DNA of 48,825 bases from Deltaproteobacteria bacterium UBA6106. Its GTDB lineage: Bacteria; Desulfobacterota; Syntrophorhabdia; Syntrophorhabdales; Syntrophorhabdaceae. The DNA is taken from NCBI GenBank assembly GCA_002428485.1, contig DIWM01000048.1, positions 20,088 to 68,912 of the forward strand, given 5' to 3'. Made by a program: the position numbers and the translations under genes. Positions 1-8,605 of the stretch are shown piece after piece (the stretch's first letter is position 1; the number at the start of each line of letters is the position of its first letter). Below the pieces are notes generated by a model. The model ran no database searches and was not told the origin of the DNA. It saw nothing but the letters and a program-made list of their open reading frames with translations.

Positions 1-101
1 CGTGAATAAAGTATAGTCCAACATATGGATGCTATAGCATTTAGAGGCTATTTTCGGCCCTGAAAAATCGCATTAATCCAGTATTTACTATATGAGCTGT
101 T

Positions 102-1475
102 TTATTCCGGAAAGATCTTTCCGGGATTGAGGATATTGTTGGGATCGAAAAGCTCTTTGATCCTCTTCATCGTCGCGATCACCTCGGGAGAGAGCTCCAT
201 ACCGAGATAGGCAGATTTTGAGGTGCCTATACCGTGTTCGCCGGAGAGCGTACCGCCGAGCCTTATCGTCTCTTCGAATATAGCCTCGACTGCCTTTTCC
301 GCCTTTTCCCTGTCCTCAGGCGTATCCTTGATCATAATGCTCACGTGAAAATTACCATCCCCCGCATGGCCAAAGCTCAGGATAGGCACGCCGAACCTCC
401 TCTCCATCTCTTCAAGGGCCCTGATGAGCGTCGGTATATGAGACCGGGGAACTACAACGTCCTCGGCAATCTTGACCGGATTAAGGTTGTACGTCGCCTG
501 GGAAAGGACCCTCCTTGCCTGCCAGAGCCTGTCGGCCTCCTGCGGGTCTTCGGTCACGTCGCACCGGATCGCCTTTTTATCAAGGACAATTTTTCTGACC
601 TTCTCCACCTGCGGCTGAATTGATTCCCTGTCTCCATCGACCTCGATGAGCAAAAGCCCGCCTATGCCTTCAGGCAGGCCCATCGGGGACGACTGTTCGC
701 TGCATTTTATCGATGCCTTATCCATGAACTCGATCGTTGAAGGCACAACCTTTGCGGCTATGATTGCCGAAACTGCCGCCGCGGCGTCTTCGACTTCCTG
801 GAAAAGGGCAAGGATCGTGGCCTTTGCCTCCGGCAGCGGGATAAGCTTCATGATGATCTTCGTAACAACACCTAGAGTCCCTTCGCTCCCTACAAAAAGG
901 CGGGTCAGATCATACCCGACGACGCCCTTCATGGTCTTTACCCCTGTCCTGATGATCTCTCCCGTTGGCTTCACCACCTCAAGCCCGAGGACATAATCCC
1001 TTGTGACGCCGTACTTCAGTGAATTGGGCCCCCCTGCACACTCCGCAACGTTCCCGCCAATGCTCGAATACTTGAATGAAGCCGGGTCAGGCGGATAAAA
1101 GAGTCCTTGCTTAGCCATCTCCTGCTGCAGATCAAAGGTAATAACACCCGGTTCTACGGTAACGGTAAGGTTTTCCGTATCGATCTCAAGAATGCGGTTC
1201 ATTCTTGTAAAGACCAGTATAACCCCTCCGTAGAGAGGAATGGAGCCGCCTGTCAGCCCTGATCCCTGGCCGCGCGGTATCACAGGAAAGCGATGCCGGT
1301 TCGCAAGCTTCAGTATCTTCGATACCTCTTCCGCAGAGGATGGAAAAACAACGAGGTCAGGGATCACCCCTTCGTTCCTCGCGTCATAGGAATAGCACTT
1401 TCTCTCCTCCGGCGATGACAGCACATTTTCTTTTCCAACAGCTCTTACGATCTCATCTATAACCTTGCTTTCCAT
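102..1475 (-). CDS. FAD-binding oxidase, GlcD/D-lactate dehydrogenase family
   Basis: This 457-aa protein is of the usual length for the GlcD family of flavin-linked 2-hydroxyacid dehydrogenases (glycolate or D-lactate to the 2-oxoacid). An FAD-binding type-4 domain fills roughly residues 35-215, with the P-RGQGSGLTGG loop and the SIGGNVAECAGG stretch that hold FAD. The C-terminal FAD-oxidase domain ends with FGHAGDGNFH and GEHGIG, the motifs that supply catalytic and metal-binding histidines. The start ATG has AGGA about seven bases upstream. No GlcE or GlcF (iron-sulfur) partner lies in the window on this side, so the electron acceptor is unknown. It is a soluble or membrane-peripheral enzyme. 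The substrate cannot be read from sequence: glycolate, D-lactate and D-2-hydroxyglutarate are all possible. Confidence 0.85.
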   Translation of the reverse strand: MESKVIDEIVRAVGKENVLSSPEERKCYSYDARNEGVIPDLVVFPSSAEEVSKILKLANRHRFPVIPRGQGSGLTGGSIPLYGGVILVFTRMNRILEIDTENLTVTVEPGVITFDLQQEMAKQGLFYPPDPASFKYSSIGGNVAECAGGPNSLKYGVTRDYVLGLEVVKPTGEIIRTGVKTMKGVVGYDLTRLFVGSEGTLGVVTKIIMKLIPLPEAKATILALFQEVEDAAAAVSAIIAAKVVPSTIEFMDKASIKCSEQSSPMGLPEGIGGLLLIEVDGDRESIQPQVEKVRKIVLDKKAIRCDVTEDPQEADRLWQARRVLSQATYNLNPVKIAEDVVVPRSHIPTLIRALEEMERRFGVPILSFGHAGDGNFHVSIMIKDTPEDREKAEKAVEAIFEETIRLGGTLSGEHGIGTSKSAYLGMELSPEVIATMKRIKELFDPNNILNPGKIFPE

Positions 1476-1490
1476 ATGAATCCTTTAATC

Positions 1491-1655
1491 AGCAATCAGC
1501 TGTCAGCTTTCAGCAATCAGCATACAGCAACAAATCCGGTCTATCTAGTCTGTTTAGTCAGTTTGTTCTGCCCGTTTTAGCATTGAACATAGAACCTTGA
1601 ACGTTGAACAGATTTTGCCATCAACTATGAGCCATGAGCTAAGAACTATGAACTA
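1491..1655. repeat. Cluster of word-like short tandem intergenic repeats
   Basis: The gap between the GlcD-like gene and ilvD is almost wholly made of imperfect 7-10 base tandem words: variants of CAGCAATCAG and TCAGCTGTCAGC (about 1491-1531), TTGAAC-type words (1582-1611) and ATGAGC/GAACTATGA words (1625-1655). Positions 1583-1611 recur as a 29-base exact inverted copy at 43511-43539. No promoter or gene is apparent here. Confidence 0.7.
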
Positions 1656-3314
1656 TTCTTTAAATACCGCTCCCGTCGCTGCCGAGGTAACGAGCTTCGC
1701 GTAACGTGCCATGTAGCCCTCTTTGATCTTCGGTTCAGGGCGCCTCCACGCCTTCCTGCGTTTCGCCAGTTCATTTTTATCGACACGGAGGCGTATGCTC
1801 TTTTTCACCAGGTCTATTTCGATGATATCCCCGTTCTTTACAAACGCAATGGGGCCCCCTTCCGCTGCCTCAGGCGACACATGGCCGATACATAAACCTC
1901 GCGTCCCGCCGGAGAATCTGCCGTCGGTGATCAGGGCGCATACGGTGTCGAGCCCTCTCCCTGCCAGGATACTTGTGGGGGTAAGCATCTCGCGCATACC
2001 GGGCCCGCCTTTCGGCCCCTCGTACCGGATTATGACTGCGTCGCCGGCCCATATCTTTCCTTCCATGATGGCCTTCCCGGCATCTTCCTCGCTTTCAAAG
2101 ACCTTTGCCTTCCCTTCGAAACGCCATAGGCTCTCCGCCACGCCGATCCTCTTTACTATTGAACCCTGGGGCGCAAGGCTTCCTGTCAATACTGCGAGGC
2201 CGCCCTTTTCATGATACGGTGCATCAATCCGGTGAATAACCTCATGATCGGCAACACCGGCCCCCTTCAGGATATCGCCGACCTTACTACCCGTAACGGT
2301 GATACATTTTTTATTTATAAGGTTTTTCTTCGTCAGTTCCTTCATAATCCCATAGACACCGCCTGCCTCAAAAAGGTCTTCAAGGTGGTGCGGCCCTGCC
2401 GGGCTCATATTACAGATGTGAGGTACTTTTTCTGATATCTCGTCAAAAAGCGCCAACGGCAGCCTGATCCCCCCCTCATTCGCAATTGCAGGGAGATGGA
2501 GCGCCGTGTTCGATGAACCGCCGAAGGCCATATCGACCGTTATGGCATTTTTAAAGGCATCAAGGGTCATAACATCACGAGGCTTTATATCCTTCTTAAC
2601 AAGCTCAATGATCTTCTGCCCTGCCAGCTTTGCAAGCCTTATCCTCGCGGCGTGGACCGCCGGTATCGTACCGTTTCCAGGCAGGCCGATGCCGAGCGCC
2701 TCTGAAAGGCAGTTCATGGAATTCGCCGTGAACATGCCGGAGCAGGAACCGGCGCCGGGGCATGCGCACTCCTCGAGCATGCAGAGCTCATCTTCTGTCA
2801 TGAGACCGCCTGCGACCTTCCCTACCCCTTCGAAAACAGAGATAAGGTCTACGGCCTTCCCTTTCAACCGGCCCGCAAGCATGGGCCCGCCGCTTACCAT
2901 AATGGCCGGGATATTAAGGCGCATGGCTGCCATCATCATGCCCGGTATGATCTTGTCACAGTTTGGAACAAGTACGATTCCGTCAAAGGGGTATGCCTTC
3001 GCCATTACCTCAACGGAATCACAGATAAGCTCTCTTGATCCGAGAGAGTATTTCATCCCCTCGTGGTTCATGGCGATCCCGTCGCATACGCCGATCGTCG
3101 AAAATTCCATCGGGGTCCCGCCTGCCATCCTGATGCCGTCTTTGACAGCCTGAGAGACTCTGTCGAGGTGGATATGTCCGGGTATCAGCTCGTTTGCAGA
3201 ATTTGCTACACCGATGATCGGCCTCTCAATCTCCTGTGACGTATACCCCATGGCGCTGAAAAGGCTCCGGTGCGGCGCCTTCTCAACGCCTTTTTTCATT
3301 CTGTCGGATCTCAT
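1653..3314 (-). CDS. ilvD: Dihydroxy-acid dehydratase
   Basis: IlvD dehydrates 2,3-dihydroxy-isovalerate and 2,3-dihydroxy-3-methylvalerate, the third common step of valine, isoleucine and leucine synthesis, in the cytoplasm. The length (553-555 aa) is normal. Iron-sulfur ligands are seen in PNCDKIIPGM and in ECACPGAGSCSGMF. The C-terminal DGRFSGGTRGLCIGHVSPEA signature is intact. Two ATGs lie close together, at 3320 and 3314. GGAGG stands one base from the first and seven from the second, so the second is chosen. No other ilv or leu gene is adjacent, so it appears monocistronic. The divergent gap to phoB carries a possible Pho box, which could in principle affect both genes. Confidence 0.95.
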   Translation of the reverse strand: MRSDRMKKGVEKAPHRSLFSAMGYTSQEIERPIIGVANSANELIPGHIHLDRVSQAVKDGIRMAGGTPMEFSTIGVCDGIAMNHEGMKYSLGSRELICDSVEVMAKAYPFDGIVLVPNCDKIIPGMMMAAMRLNIPAIMVSGGPMLAGRLKGKAVDLISVFEGVGKVAGGLMTEDELCMLEECACPGAGSCSGMFTANSMNCLSEALGIGLPGNGTIPAVHAARIRLAKLAGQKIIELVKKDIKPRDVMTLDAFKNAITVDMAFGGSSNTALHLPAIANEGGIRLPLALFDEISEKVPHICNMSPAGPHHLEDLFEAGGVYGIMKELTKKNLINKKCITVTGSKVGDILKGAGVADHEVIHRIDAPYHEKGGLAVLTGSLAPQGSIVKRIGVAESLWRFEGKAKVFESEEDAGKAIMEGKIWAGDAVIIRYEGPKGGPGMREMLTPTSILAGRGLDTVCALITDGRFSGGTRGLCIGHVSPEAAEGGPIAFVKNGDIIEIDLVKKSIRLRVDKNELAKRRKAWRRPEPKIKEGYMARYAKLVTSAATGAVFKE

Positions 3315-3346
3315 TACCATACCTCCTCTTCAAAAAAATATGATCC

Positions 3347-3383
3347 TTAATCAAAAATTAACAATTCATCGCTAAGCTATACA
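3347..3383 (+). promoter_or_regulatory. Putative Pho box and -10 of phoBR
   Basis: TTAATC (3347-3352) and TTAACA (3358-3363) are spaced exactly 11 bp apart, the period of a PhoB-type direct repeat. The same TTAATC-N5-TTAACA pair occurs in the much longer box before the acyltransferase gene. A possible -10, TATACA, lies at 3378-3383. Only two good repeats are present, so this is weaker than the other boxes in the window. It would fit autoregulation of phoBR. Confidence 0.45.
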
Positions 3384-3487
3384 AGATTATTATACGGAGA
3401 CTCTCTTTGCAACATAATATTACGGGGCGTAACGTGCGGTCACAAAAAAACCTTTTCAAAATATGGGTAATGGAGTAATCTGATTTT

Positions 3488-4171
3488 ATGGGCAACCAAT
3501 TAATAGCCATCGTAGATGACGAACCCGATATCCTTGAGCTCGTTGGAATCAATCTTAAAAAATCAGGGTTTAAAGTAAATGGATTTTCCGAAGTGGAAGG
3601 CTTTTACAAATCCCTCCATACCGCCTCTCCAGACCTGATCATCCTTGATCTCATGCTCCCCGATGTCGACGGTTTTGAGGTTTGCAAATATTTAAAAAAT
3701 AACGATAAATATGCATCCATCCCTATCATTATGCTTACTGCGAAGACCGAAGAGACAGAAAAGGTCCTTGGTCTGGAACTGGGCGCCGACGACTACGTCA
3801 CCAAGCCTTTTTCTCCAAGGGAGCTCACGGCAAGGGTCAAGGCAGTATTAAGGAGACGTGAACCTAAGGCTGGATCGAAAAGGATCGAGGTCGAGGACGT
3901 CCTGAAGATCGATCCGGAAAGATACGAGGTAGAGGTAAAAGGGAACAAGGTCGATCTTACCCCGACAGAGTTCAAGATCCTCAATCTTCTCGTTTCCAGA
4001 CCGGGCAGGATATATTCTCGCGATCAGATCCTCGATCACCTTTGGGGAAAAGAAAAATTTGTTATCGACAGGACTATAGACGTCCATATCAGGCACCTCA
4101 GGGAAAAGCTCGGCGATACAGGACGATATGTGAAGAATGTAAGGAGTATAGGGTATAAGTTCGAAGAATGA
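3488..4171 (+). CDS. phoB: Phosphate-type response regulator (OmpR/PhoB family)
   Basis: The 227-aa protein has a receiver domain (about 1-120) with acidic pocket VDDE at 9-12, phosphoacceptor Asp54 in ILDLMLPDVDG, the LTAK Thr and the KPF lysine. A C-terminal winged helix (about 130-227) follows, with the LTPTEFKILNLL and TIDVHIRHLREKLG signatures that bind direct repeats. It overlaps the following histidine kinase gene by 4 bp (ATGA), so the two are translationally coupled. The assignment to phosphate control rests on the PhoR-like partner and on the density of Pho-box-like repeats and pst genes in the next 30 kb. In E. coli and B. subtilis such regulators bind 11-bp-spaced repeats. PhoB and PhoP are both valid names; the box sequence here resembles the PhoP type. 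Confidence 0.85.
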   Translation: MGNQLIAIVDDEPDILELVGINLKKSGFKVNGFSEVEGFYKSLHTASPDLIILDLMLPDVDGFEVCKYLKNNDKYASIPIIMLTAKTEETEKVLGLELGADDYVTKPFSPRELTARVKAVLRRREPKAGSKRIEVEDVLKIDPERYEVEVKGNKVDLTPTEFKILNLLVSRPGRIYSRDQILDHLWGKEKFVIDRTIDVHIRHLREKLGDTGRYVKNVRSIGYKFEE

Positions 4172-5913
4172 AAAGGACACTTTTCTTTAAGATATTCGGC
4201 GGGTATTTTATTGTTACGATAGCCCTCTCAGCCCTGATACTGGCATTCTCATTTCCCGTGATACGCCACTATCACATAGAGACCGTCGCAGGCAATTTAA
4301 GGGACCTCGCCATCGTGATCAGGTCGCAGATCGTCCAACCCATGATCGAAGGCAACTTCCAGGGGCTCGATGCGCTTGCAAAATCTTCAGGAAAAGAAAT
4401 CAGCGCGCGGATAACCATCATAGCTTTTAATGGGATCGTTCTTGCCGATTCCGAAGAAGACCCTAAAAAAATGGAGAACCACCGGACAAGAACCGAGGTC
4501 GCTTCAGCCCTTGAGGGATCTCCGGGGAGGTTCGCAAGGTTCAGCGACACCTTAAAAAGGGAGATGCTCTATGTTGCCGTCCCTGTCTATAAAGACAAAA
4601 AAGTAATAGGTGCTGTTAGGCTGAGCCAGTATTTAAAGGACATTGATACAATTACCGGCCGGATCCGATGGTCAATCCTTCAGATCACCCTCTTTATCAT
4701 CGGCGCATCTCTCGTTGCCGCCTTTATCTTTTCGAATAATCTCTCCGGACCTATTCACGAACTCATTGCCGCTTCACAGAGGGTTGCAAAAAACGATTTC
4801 AATGTAAAGGTTTTTCTTAGGAACAGGGATGAACTGAGAGACCTTGCTGATAATTTTAATGACATGGTCAGCCGTATAAAAACGCTTTTCACCGAGCTGT
4901 CCAGACAAAAGGAGGAATGGAACAGCGTCATCCTGTCATTGCGGGAAGGGTTCCTCATACTCGACAAAGAGGAAAAGTTTGTTTTCTTCAATGAAAGCTT
5001 CAAATCGATCATTAACACAAACCCCGATAAAGGGAAGTTCTACTGGGAAGTCATCCGGGAGCCGAAGCTGAGCGAATTGATAAAGACTGTCCGTGAAACA
5101 AAACATAACCACATTAAAGAAATTGAGTTTAACAACAGGATATTCTCTTGCAGCGCTACGTTTTTGAATGTGCAGGAAGAGATCGCAATTGTGTTCCATG
5201 ATATTACAGATATGAAAAACCTGGAAAAGATCAAAACCGATTTTGTCCAGAACGTGTCACATGAATTGCGGACGCCTTTGACGTCAATAAAAGGCTTTGT
5301 CGAAACCCTTGGAGAGACAGTAAGCAACTCAGAACAAAAACATTACATCGACATCGTGAAACGGAATACCAACAGACTGATCAATATAATTAACGACCTT
5401 CTTCTTTTGTCTGAACTTGAAGAAAAGCATATGGAACTCGAGCATGAAAAGGTTGATCTAAAGGTTTTAATGGAAAACTCGGTGAAGCTTTTTGAGCAAC
5501 AGCTTGCCGGGAAAGGTCTGGACCTTGCAGTTTCGATCAACCCTAACGCGTCTATCATTAAAGGCGACGCCTTCAAACTTGAGCAAATGCTTATCAACCT
5601 CCTGGATAATGCCGTCAAATACACAGAAAAAGGCGGAATCGCCCTATCCCTGGAGCCCGAGAAAACAGCGGTAATATTCACCATACAGGATACAGGGATC
5701 GGGATACCGGGCGATCACCTTTCAAGGATATTTGAAAGGTTTTATGTCGTAGACAAGTCGCGTTCCAAGAGGCTTGGCGGCACGGGCTTAGGGCTCTCTA
5801 TCGTCAAACATATTATCATGCTCCATAACGGAAAGATAGATGTCCAAAGCACTCACGGAGTAGGGACCAAAGTTACCGTTACACTGCCGTTTGACCCTTC
5901 TTTATCCTTATGA
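4168..5913 (+). CDS. phoR: Phosphate regulon sensor histidine kinase (PhoR-like)
   Basis: This is a 581-aa inner-membrane kinase. TM1 spans about residues 9-30 and TM2 about 165-187, enclosing an extracytoplasmic domain of roughly 130 residues. HAMP (about 187-240) and PAS (about 250-350) domains follow. The HisKA box contains VSHELRTPLTS with phosphorylated His365. The HATPase_c domain shows the N box (NLLDNAVKYT), G1 (DTGIGIP) and G2 (GGTGLGLSIV). The large periplasmic loop resembles the Gram-positive PhoR/WalK layout more than short-loop E. coli PhoR, so the signal may be read directly or through Pst/PhoU. It is coupled to phoB by a 4-bp overlap. A terminator is not obvious; a T-rich stretch follows near 5930. 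Confidence 0.85.
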   Translation: MKRTLFFKIFGGYFIVTIALSALILAFSFPVIRHYHIETVAGNLRDLAIVIRSQIVQPMIEGNFQGLDALAKSSGKEISARITIIAFNGIVLADSEEDPKKMENHRTRTEVASALEGSPGRFARFSDTLKREMLYVAVPVYKDKKVIGAVRLSQYLKDIDTITGRIRWSILQITLFIIGASLVAAFIFSNNLSGPIHELIAASQRVAKNDFNVKVFLRNRDELRDLADNFNDMVSRIKTLFTELSRQKEEWNSVILSLREGFLILDKEEKFVFFNESFKSIINTNPDKGKFYWEVIREPKLSELIKTVRETKHNHIKEIEFNNRIFSCSATFLNVQEEIAIVFHDITDMKNLEKIKTDFVQNVSHELRTPLTSIKGFVETLGETVSNSEQKHYIDIVKRNTNRLINIINDLLLLSELEEKHMELEHEKVDLKVLMENSVKLFEQQLAGKGLDLAVSINPNASIIKGDAFKLEQMLINLLDNAVKYTEKGGIALSLEPEKTAVIFTIQDTGIGIPGDHLSRIFERFYVVDKSRSKRLGGTGLGLSIVKHIIMLHNGKIDVQSTHGVGTKVTVTLPFDPSLSL

Positions 5914-5948
5914 AACGTTAAAAATACATTTTTTTCGCTTGAATGAAC

Positions 5949-6068
5949 TACCCTGCAGCAAGCTGCGGGGTATCAGAGGATAGAAACGGCATGATTATGC
6001 CCCCTCACCCTGCCCTCTCCCGCGGGGGGAGAGGGAACAGTGTTACCCCGCAGCAAGCTGCAGGGTAA
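5949..6068. repeat. Nested palindromic repeat cluster
   Basis: Two related palindromes, 5949-5972 and 6043-6068, share the core GCAGCAAGCTGC with CCC/GGG flanks. Each can fold into a hairpin, and the two can also pair with each other. Between them lies the stem CCCTCTCCC (6013-6021) / GGGAGAGGG (6027-6035), preceded by CCCCTCACCCTG. The same C-rich module recurs at 45451-45486. The cluster lies downstream of phoR and may act as a transcript end or as a REP-like mobile palindrome. Confidence 0.65.
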
Positions 6069-6144
6069 CATCCGGATTGAGCCCGGGTAGCATAAAAAAG
6101 CTGTTTATGGTAGAGTATCAGAAAATTACATAAAGGGGGCAATA

Positions 6145-6417
6145 ATGACAAAGAAAGAGACTAAAAAGCGGGTAACCTTCAAATTGGAAAATCCTTCCGC
6201 CGGGGAGGTCTTTCTTGCCGGCTCTTTTAATGCCTGGAACCCTACAGCCAAAGCTCTCAAAAAAGATGCCAGGGGCATCTGGAAAACGACGACGATGCTG
6301 TCTCAAGGTACCTATGAATACCGGTTCATAGTCGATGGCGTATGGCAGGATGACCCGGAAAACCCGGAAAAAAGCATGAACGAGTTCGGGTCACATAATT
6401 CCGTATTGAAGGTATGA
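6145..6417 (+). CDS. Small glycogen-binding (CBM48/AMPK-beta-like) protein
   Basis: The whole 90-aa product is one carbohydrate-binding module of the CBM48/AMPK-beta type. It begins with KRVTFKLENPSAGEVFLAGS, followed by FNAWNP, the WKTT strand, GTYEYRFIVDG and the VWQDDPENP turn, which are hallmarks of isoamylase-N/AMPK glycogen-binding domains. It has no enzyme domain, signal peptide or membrane segment. AAAGGGGG precedes the ATG. The role is probably binding of alpha-glucan or tethering of partners to glycogen, but no glycogen gene is adjacent. Stand-alone modules of this size occur in several Deltaproteobacteria (general knowledge). The function is otherwise unknown. Confidence 0.75.
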   Translation: MTKKETKKRVTFKLENPSAGEVFLAGSFNAWNPTAKALKKDARGIWKTTTMLSQGTYEYRFIVDGVWQDDPENPEKSMNEFGSHNSVLKV

Positions 6418-6441
6418 TATCGAGAAATTTTATAAAGCCCG

Positions 6442-7734
6442 TCAGGCTCTTTTTGGTCTGTCGAGCTTCACTTTAGTAATCCTCCTCCCTTCAACCCCCA
6501 CCACAGTAAATCTGTGAACACCGTGGATGATTATTTCTCCACCTTTTGGCATTTCCTGAAGCTGTGTGAGGATAAAACCGCCAAGAGTTTCGTAATCAGG
6601 CGATTCCGAGAGATCGAGATTAAACCGATTGTTCAGATCTCTTATTGAATATGAAGCGTCAATAATAACAGAGCCATCCTTCAATCTTTCTATGCGGTCA
6701 TCCACGTCCGTTTCATCCATTATCTCACCGAATATCTCTTCCATAACATCTTCAAGTGTTACAATCCCTGCCGTTGTTCCATACTCGTCAATAACAATAG
6801 CAAGGTGCTGGCGTCTTTTCTGCATTTCTTTCAGAAGAATGCTTATCTCCATTGTATCGGGCACGAAGTACGGCTTTTTAAGGAGTTTGTCCAGACTGAA
6901 GGAGGATTGAAGCCATATCTGTTTTGTTATGTCCTTCTGGTAAACAACACCGATGACTTTATCGAGGTTTTCCCTGTAGACCGGGTATCGTGAGAACTCA
7001 TTCTCCACGATATACTTCACTACCTCATCTTTACCGTCTTCAATATTTATACTGTAAACATCAGGCCTTGGAACCATGATCTCTTTCACAGATCTGTCCG
7101 CAAATTCAAAAACACCATGGATCAGCTTCTCTTCTGTCTCGTCAAATACCCCTTTTCGTCTTCCCTCTTCAAGAAGCACTTTTATTTCTCCTTCCCCTAT
7201 ATGCTCCTCTCCCTTTTTGAGATTCAATGCCTTTACAACAAGCAATGTGGAAAAGGAGAGAAAATCGACAAAAACAAAAAATATTTTTGCGATAAAGTGC
7301 AGGAAAGGGGCAATCGACAGGGCAACCTTTTCTCTATAATTGATCCCGATGTACTTTGGAACCAGTTCGCCGATCACAAGGAAGAGGTAAGTCAGTATCA
7401 CGACGATGATGACAACCGACAGGGTTTCATCAAGGACACCGATATAGGGGATCCGGCTGATATAAGGTTTAATGTAATGTACAGAAATAATGCCTCCGAT
7501 CGCAGACGCAAGGGTACCGCAAAGGGTAATGCCTATCTGAACGGCAGACAGAAATCTTTCCGGATTCTCTTTCATTTCGAGAAGCATATCCGCCCTGCGC
7601 TCCTTGTCTTTTTTCGCGATCTCCTTTATCTTGCTTTTTCTTGACGAAATGATTGCAAACTCACCGGCAGAAAATATGCCGTTCAAGATTATAAGAACAA
7701 CTATCAGGACAATTAATGCAATCAACACATTCAT
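6442..7734 (-). CDS. CNNM/CorC-type membrane protein (DUF21-CBS-CorC_HlyC)
   Basis: This 430-aa protein belongs to the 'hemolysin C/CorC' family, now seen as CNNM-related Mg2+ (or Co2+) transporters. The N-terminal DUF21 region has about four membrane segments (residues 1-28, 60-82, 98-122 and 128-155), with GIFSAGEFAIISSRKSKIK after the first. A CBS pair follows (about 205-335; MVPRPDVYSI and IVIDEYGTTAGIVTLEDVMEEIFGEI). The CorC_HlyC domain ends the protein (about 345-425). Length and domain order are typical. It stands alone on the minus strand, convergent with the CBM48 gene and divergent from the 156-aa gene. Whether it exports or imports metal is not decided by sequence. Confidence 0.85.
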   Translation of the reverse strand: MNVLIALIVLIVVLIILNGIFSAGEFAIISSRKSKIKEIAKKDKERRADMLLEMKENPERFLSAVQIGITLCGTLASAIGGIISVHYIKPYISRIPYIGVLDETLSVVIIVVILTYLFLVIGELVPKYIGINYREKVALSIAPFLHFIAKIFFVFVDFLSFSTLLVVKALNLKKGEEHIGEGEIKVLLEEGRRKGVFDETEEKLIHGVFEFADRSVKEIMVPRPDVYSINIEDGKDEVVKYIVENEFSRYPVYRENLDKVIGVVYQKDITKQIWLQSSFSLDKLLKKPYFVPDTMEISILLKEMQKRRQHLAIVIDEYGTTAGIVTLEDVMEEIFGEIMDETDVDDRIERLKDGSVIIDASYSIRDLNNRFNLDLSESPDYETLGGFILTQLQEMPKGGEIIIHGVHRFTVVGVEGRRITKVKLDRPKRA

Positions 7735-7856
7735 CGTTTTTATATACCCTCGATTTGATCAATTACCATACTATTTTACAATTATTTGTATTACAGCACG
7801 ATTATTATACAAAATTGACTTCAGCATGAACAGGACAAAATGAACATTTCAATAAA

Positions 7857-7914
7857 TTAATAATAAATTAACAGATCTGCAACGCCAAATTAATCTATTT
7901 TTGATAGTTATAAT
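7857..7914 (+). promoter_or_regulatory. Putative Pho box with -10
   Basis: Five hexamers follow each other with an exact 11-bp step: TTAATA (7857), TTAACA (7868), GCAACG (7879), TTAATC (7890) and TTGATA (7901). A perfect TATAAT lies at 7909-7914. There is no good -35, as expected for a promoter where PhoB/PhoP repeats replace it. The downstream ATG is at 7956. Confidence 0.7.
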
Positions 7915-7955
7915 AATGAAATGACTAATAATATTTTTAGTGAAAGGGGGCGTTC

Positions 7956-8426
7956 ATGATCATTCATTTCTTCTGTGATAAGTCTGATGACAAGGCCAGG
8001 AAGCTGTTTTCTTTGACCGGGGACCATGTTGCCGAGAATGTCGAATTGAGGGAATATATTTCGGTGGAGCATTTTGAGGATGCACTCCACGCGACAAGTG
8101 CTCAAGAATCATTGGTTGTTGTTGCGGCATTTCACGAAGAAGCGCTGATCGATGCATATTTCATCAATCACCTGCTGAGCCCTTATGATACAATGGTCAT
8201 TCTTCCGGGCCGCGACAAGCTTTCCATAGCGCTTGGAAGTGTACTAAGACCCAGGCATACTTTTTTTCACGACAGCAGCATTGATAGCATTCTTGCCGCC
8301 ATTCACGATTTTTCCAAAAAATCCCCTTTAAAGGCAACGAACAAACGGCGCAATGAGAACAAAAAGGAAGCGTCGATCTATAATATGTTCGAGGACTATA
8401 CGGAAAGGAAAGTATCCAATTTTTAA
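7956..8426 (+). CDS. Unknown 156-aa protein, predicted Pho regulon member
   Basis: Not recognised. The first 120 residues alternate hydrophobic strands and helices (MIIHFFC, SLVVVAAF, DTMVILPG, SILAAIHDF), like a small alpha/beta fold. It could be a degenerate receiver-like domain, but no phosphoacceptor Asp pattern or conserved lysine is evident. The last 35 residues are polar and basic (KATNKRRNENKKE), probably a disordered tail. There is no signal peptide. A strong purine SD (GAAAGGGGG) sits seven bases before the ATG. It has its own Pho-box promoter and lies 180 bp before the EAL-GGDEF gene, which has another. The context suggests a phosphate-starvation role, possibly in signalling; this is inference. 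Confidence 0.65.
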   Translation: MIIHFFCDKSDDKARKLFSLTGDHVAENVELREYISVEHFEDALHATSAQESLVVVAAFHEEALIDAYFINHLLSPYDTMVILPGRDKLSIALGSVLRPRHTFFHDSSIDSILAAIHDFSKKSPLKATNKRRNENKKEASIYNMFEDYTERKVSNF

Positions 8427-8518
8427 CGATTACATAGAACCTTTTATTGCAGCCGCAAATGCCCTTCTCTCTGCGGCCACCTCTAAGCCTATGCATATCG
8501 TACAAGCTCGCTGATTTT

Positions 8519-8580
8519 TTTATCAATATTTATCAAAACCTTAACCGGGAATTAACGATCTGTTCGATTATATATATAAC
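8519..8580 (+). promoter_or_regulatory. Putative Pho box with -10
   Basis: Five hexamers with 11-bp spacing: TTTATC (8519), TTATCA (8530), TTAACC (8541), TTAACG (8552) and TTCGAT (8563). An A/T-rich -10 region (TATATATAAC, 8571-8580) follows. The ATG of the c-di-GMP enzyme is at 8606, preceded by GGGGGTGATC. Confidence 0.7.
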
Positions 8581-8605
8581 GATTCGACGCGGGGGTGATC
8601 AGAGT

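Noticed and set aside
1..101. Possible gene or RNA at the left edge
   Set aside because: Only 100 bases downstream of the GlcD-like stop; no open frame or structure could be supported.
1491..1655. CRISPR-like tandem repeat
   Set aside because: Units are 6-10 bp, imperfect and without constant-length spacers, and no cas gene is present.
2506..3153. Long open frame on the plus strand opposite ilvD
   Set aside because: It is fully antisense to a well-conserved gene, has no SD and its translation has no domain-like pattern; it is a by-product of codon use.
7763..7796. Further Pho box (TTACCA, TTTACA, TTACAG) before the CorC-like gene
   Set aside because: The spacing departs from 11 bp (12 and 16) and the orientation is wrong for the minus-strand gene.
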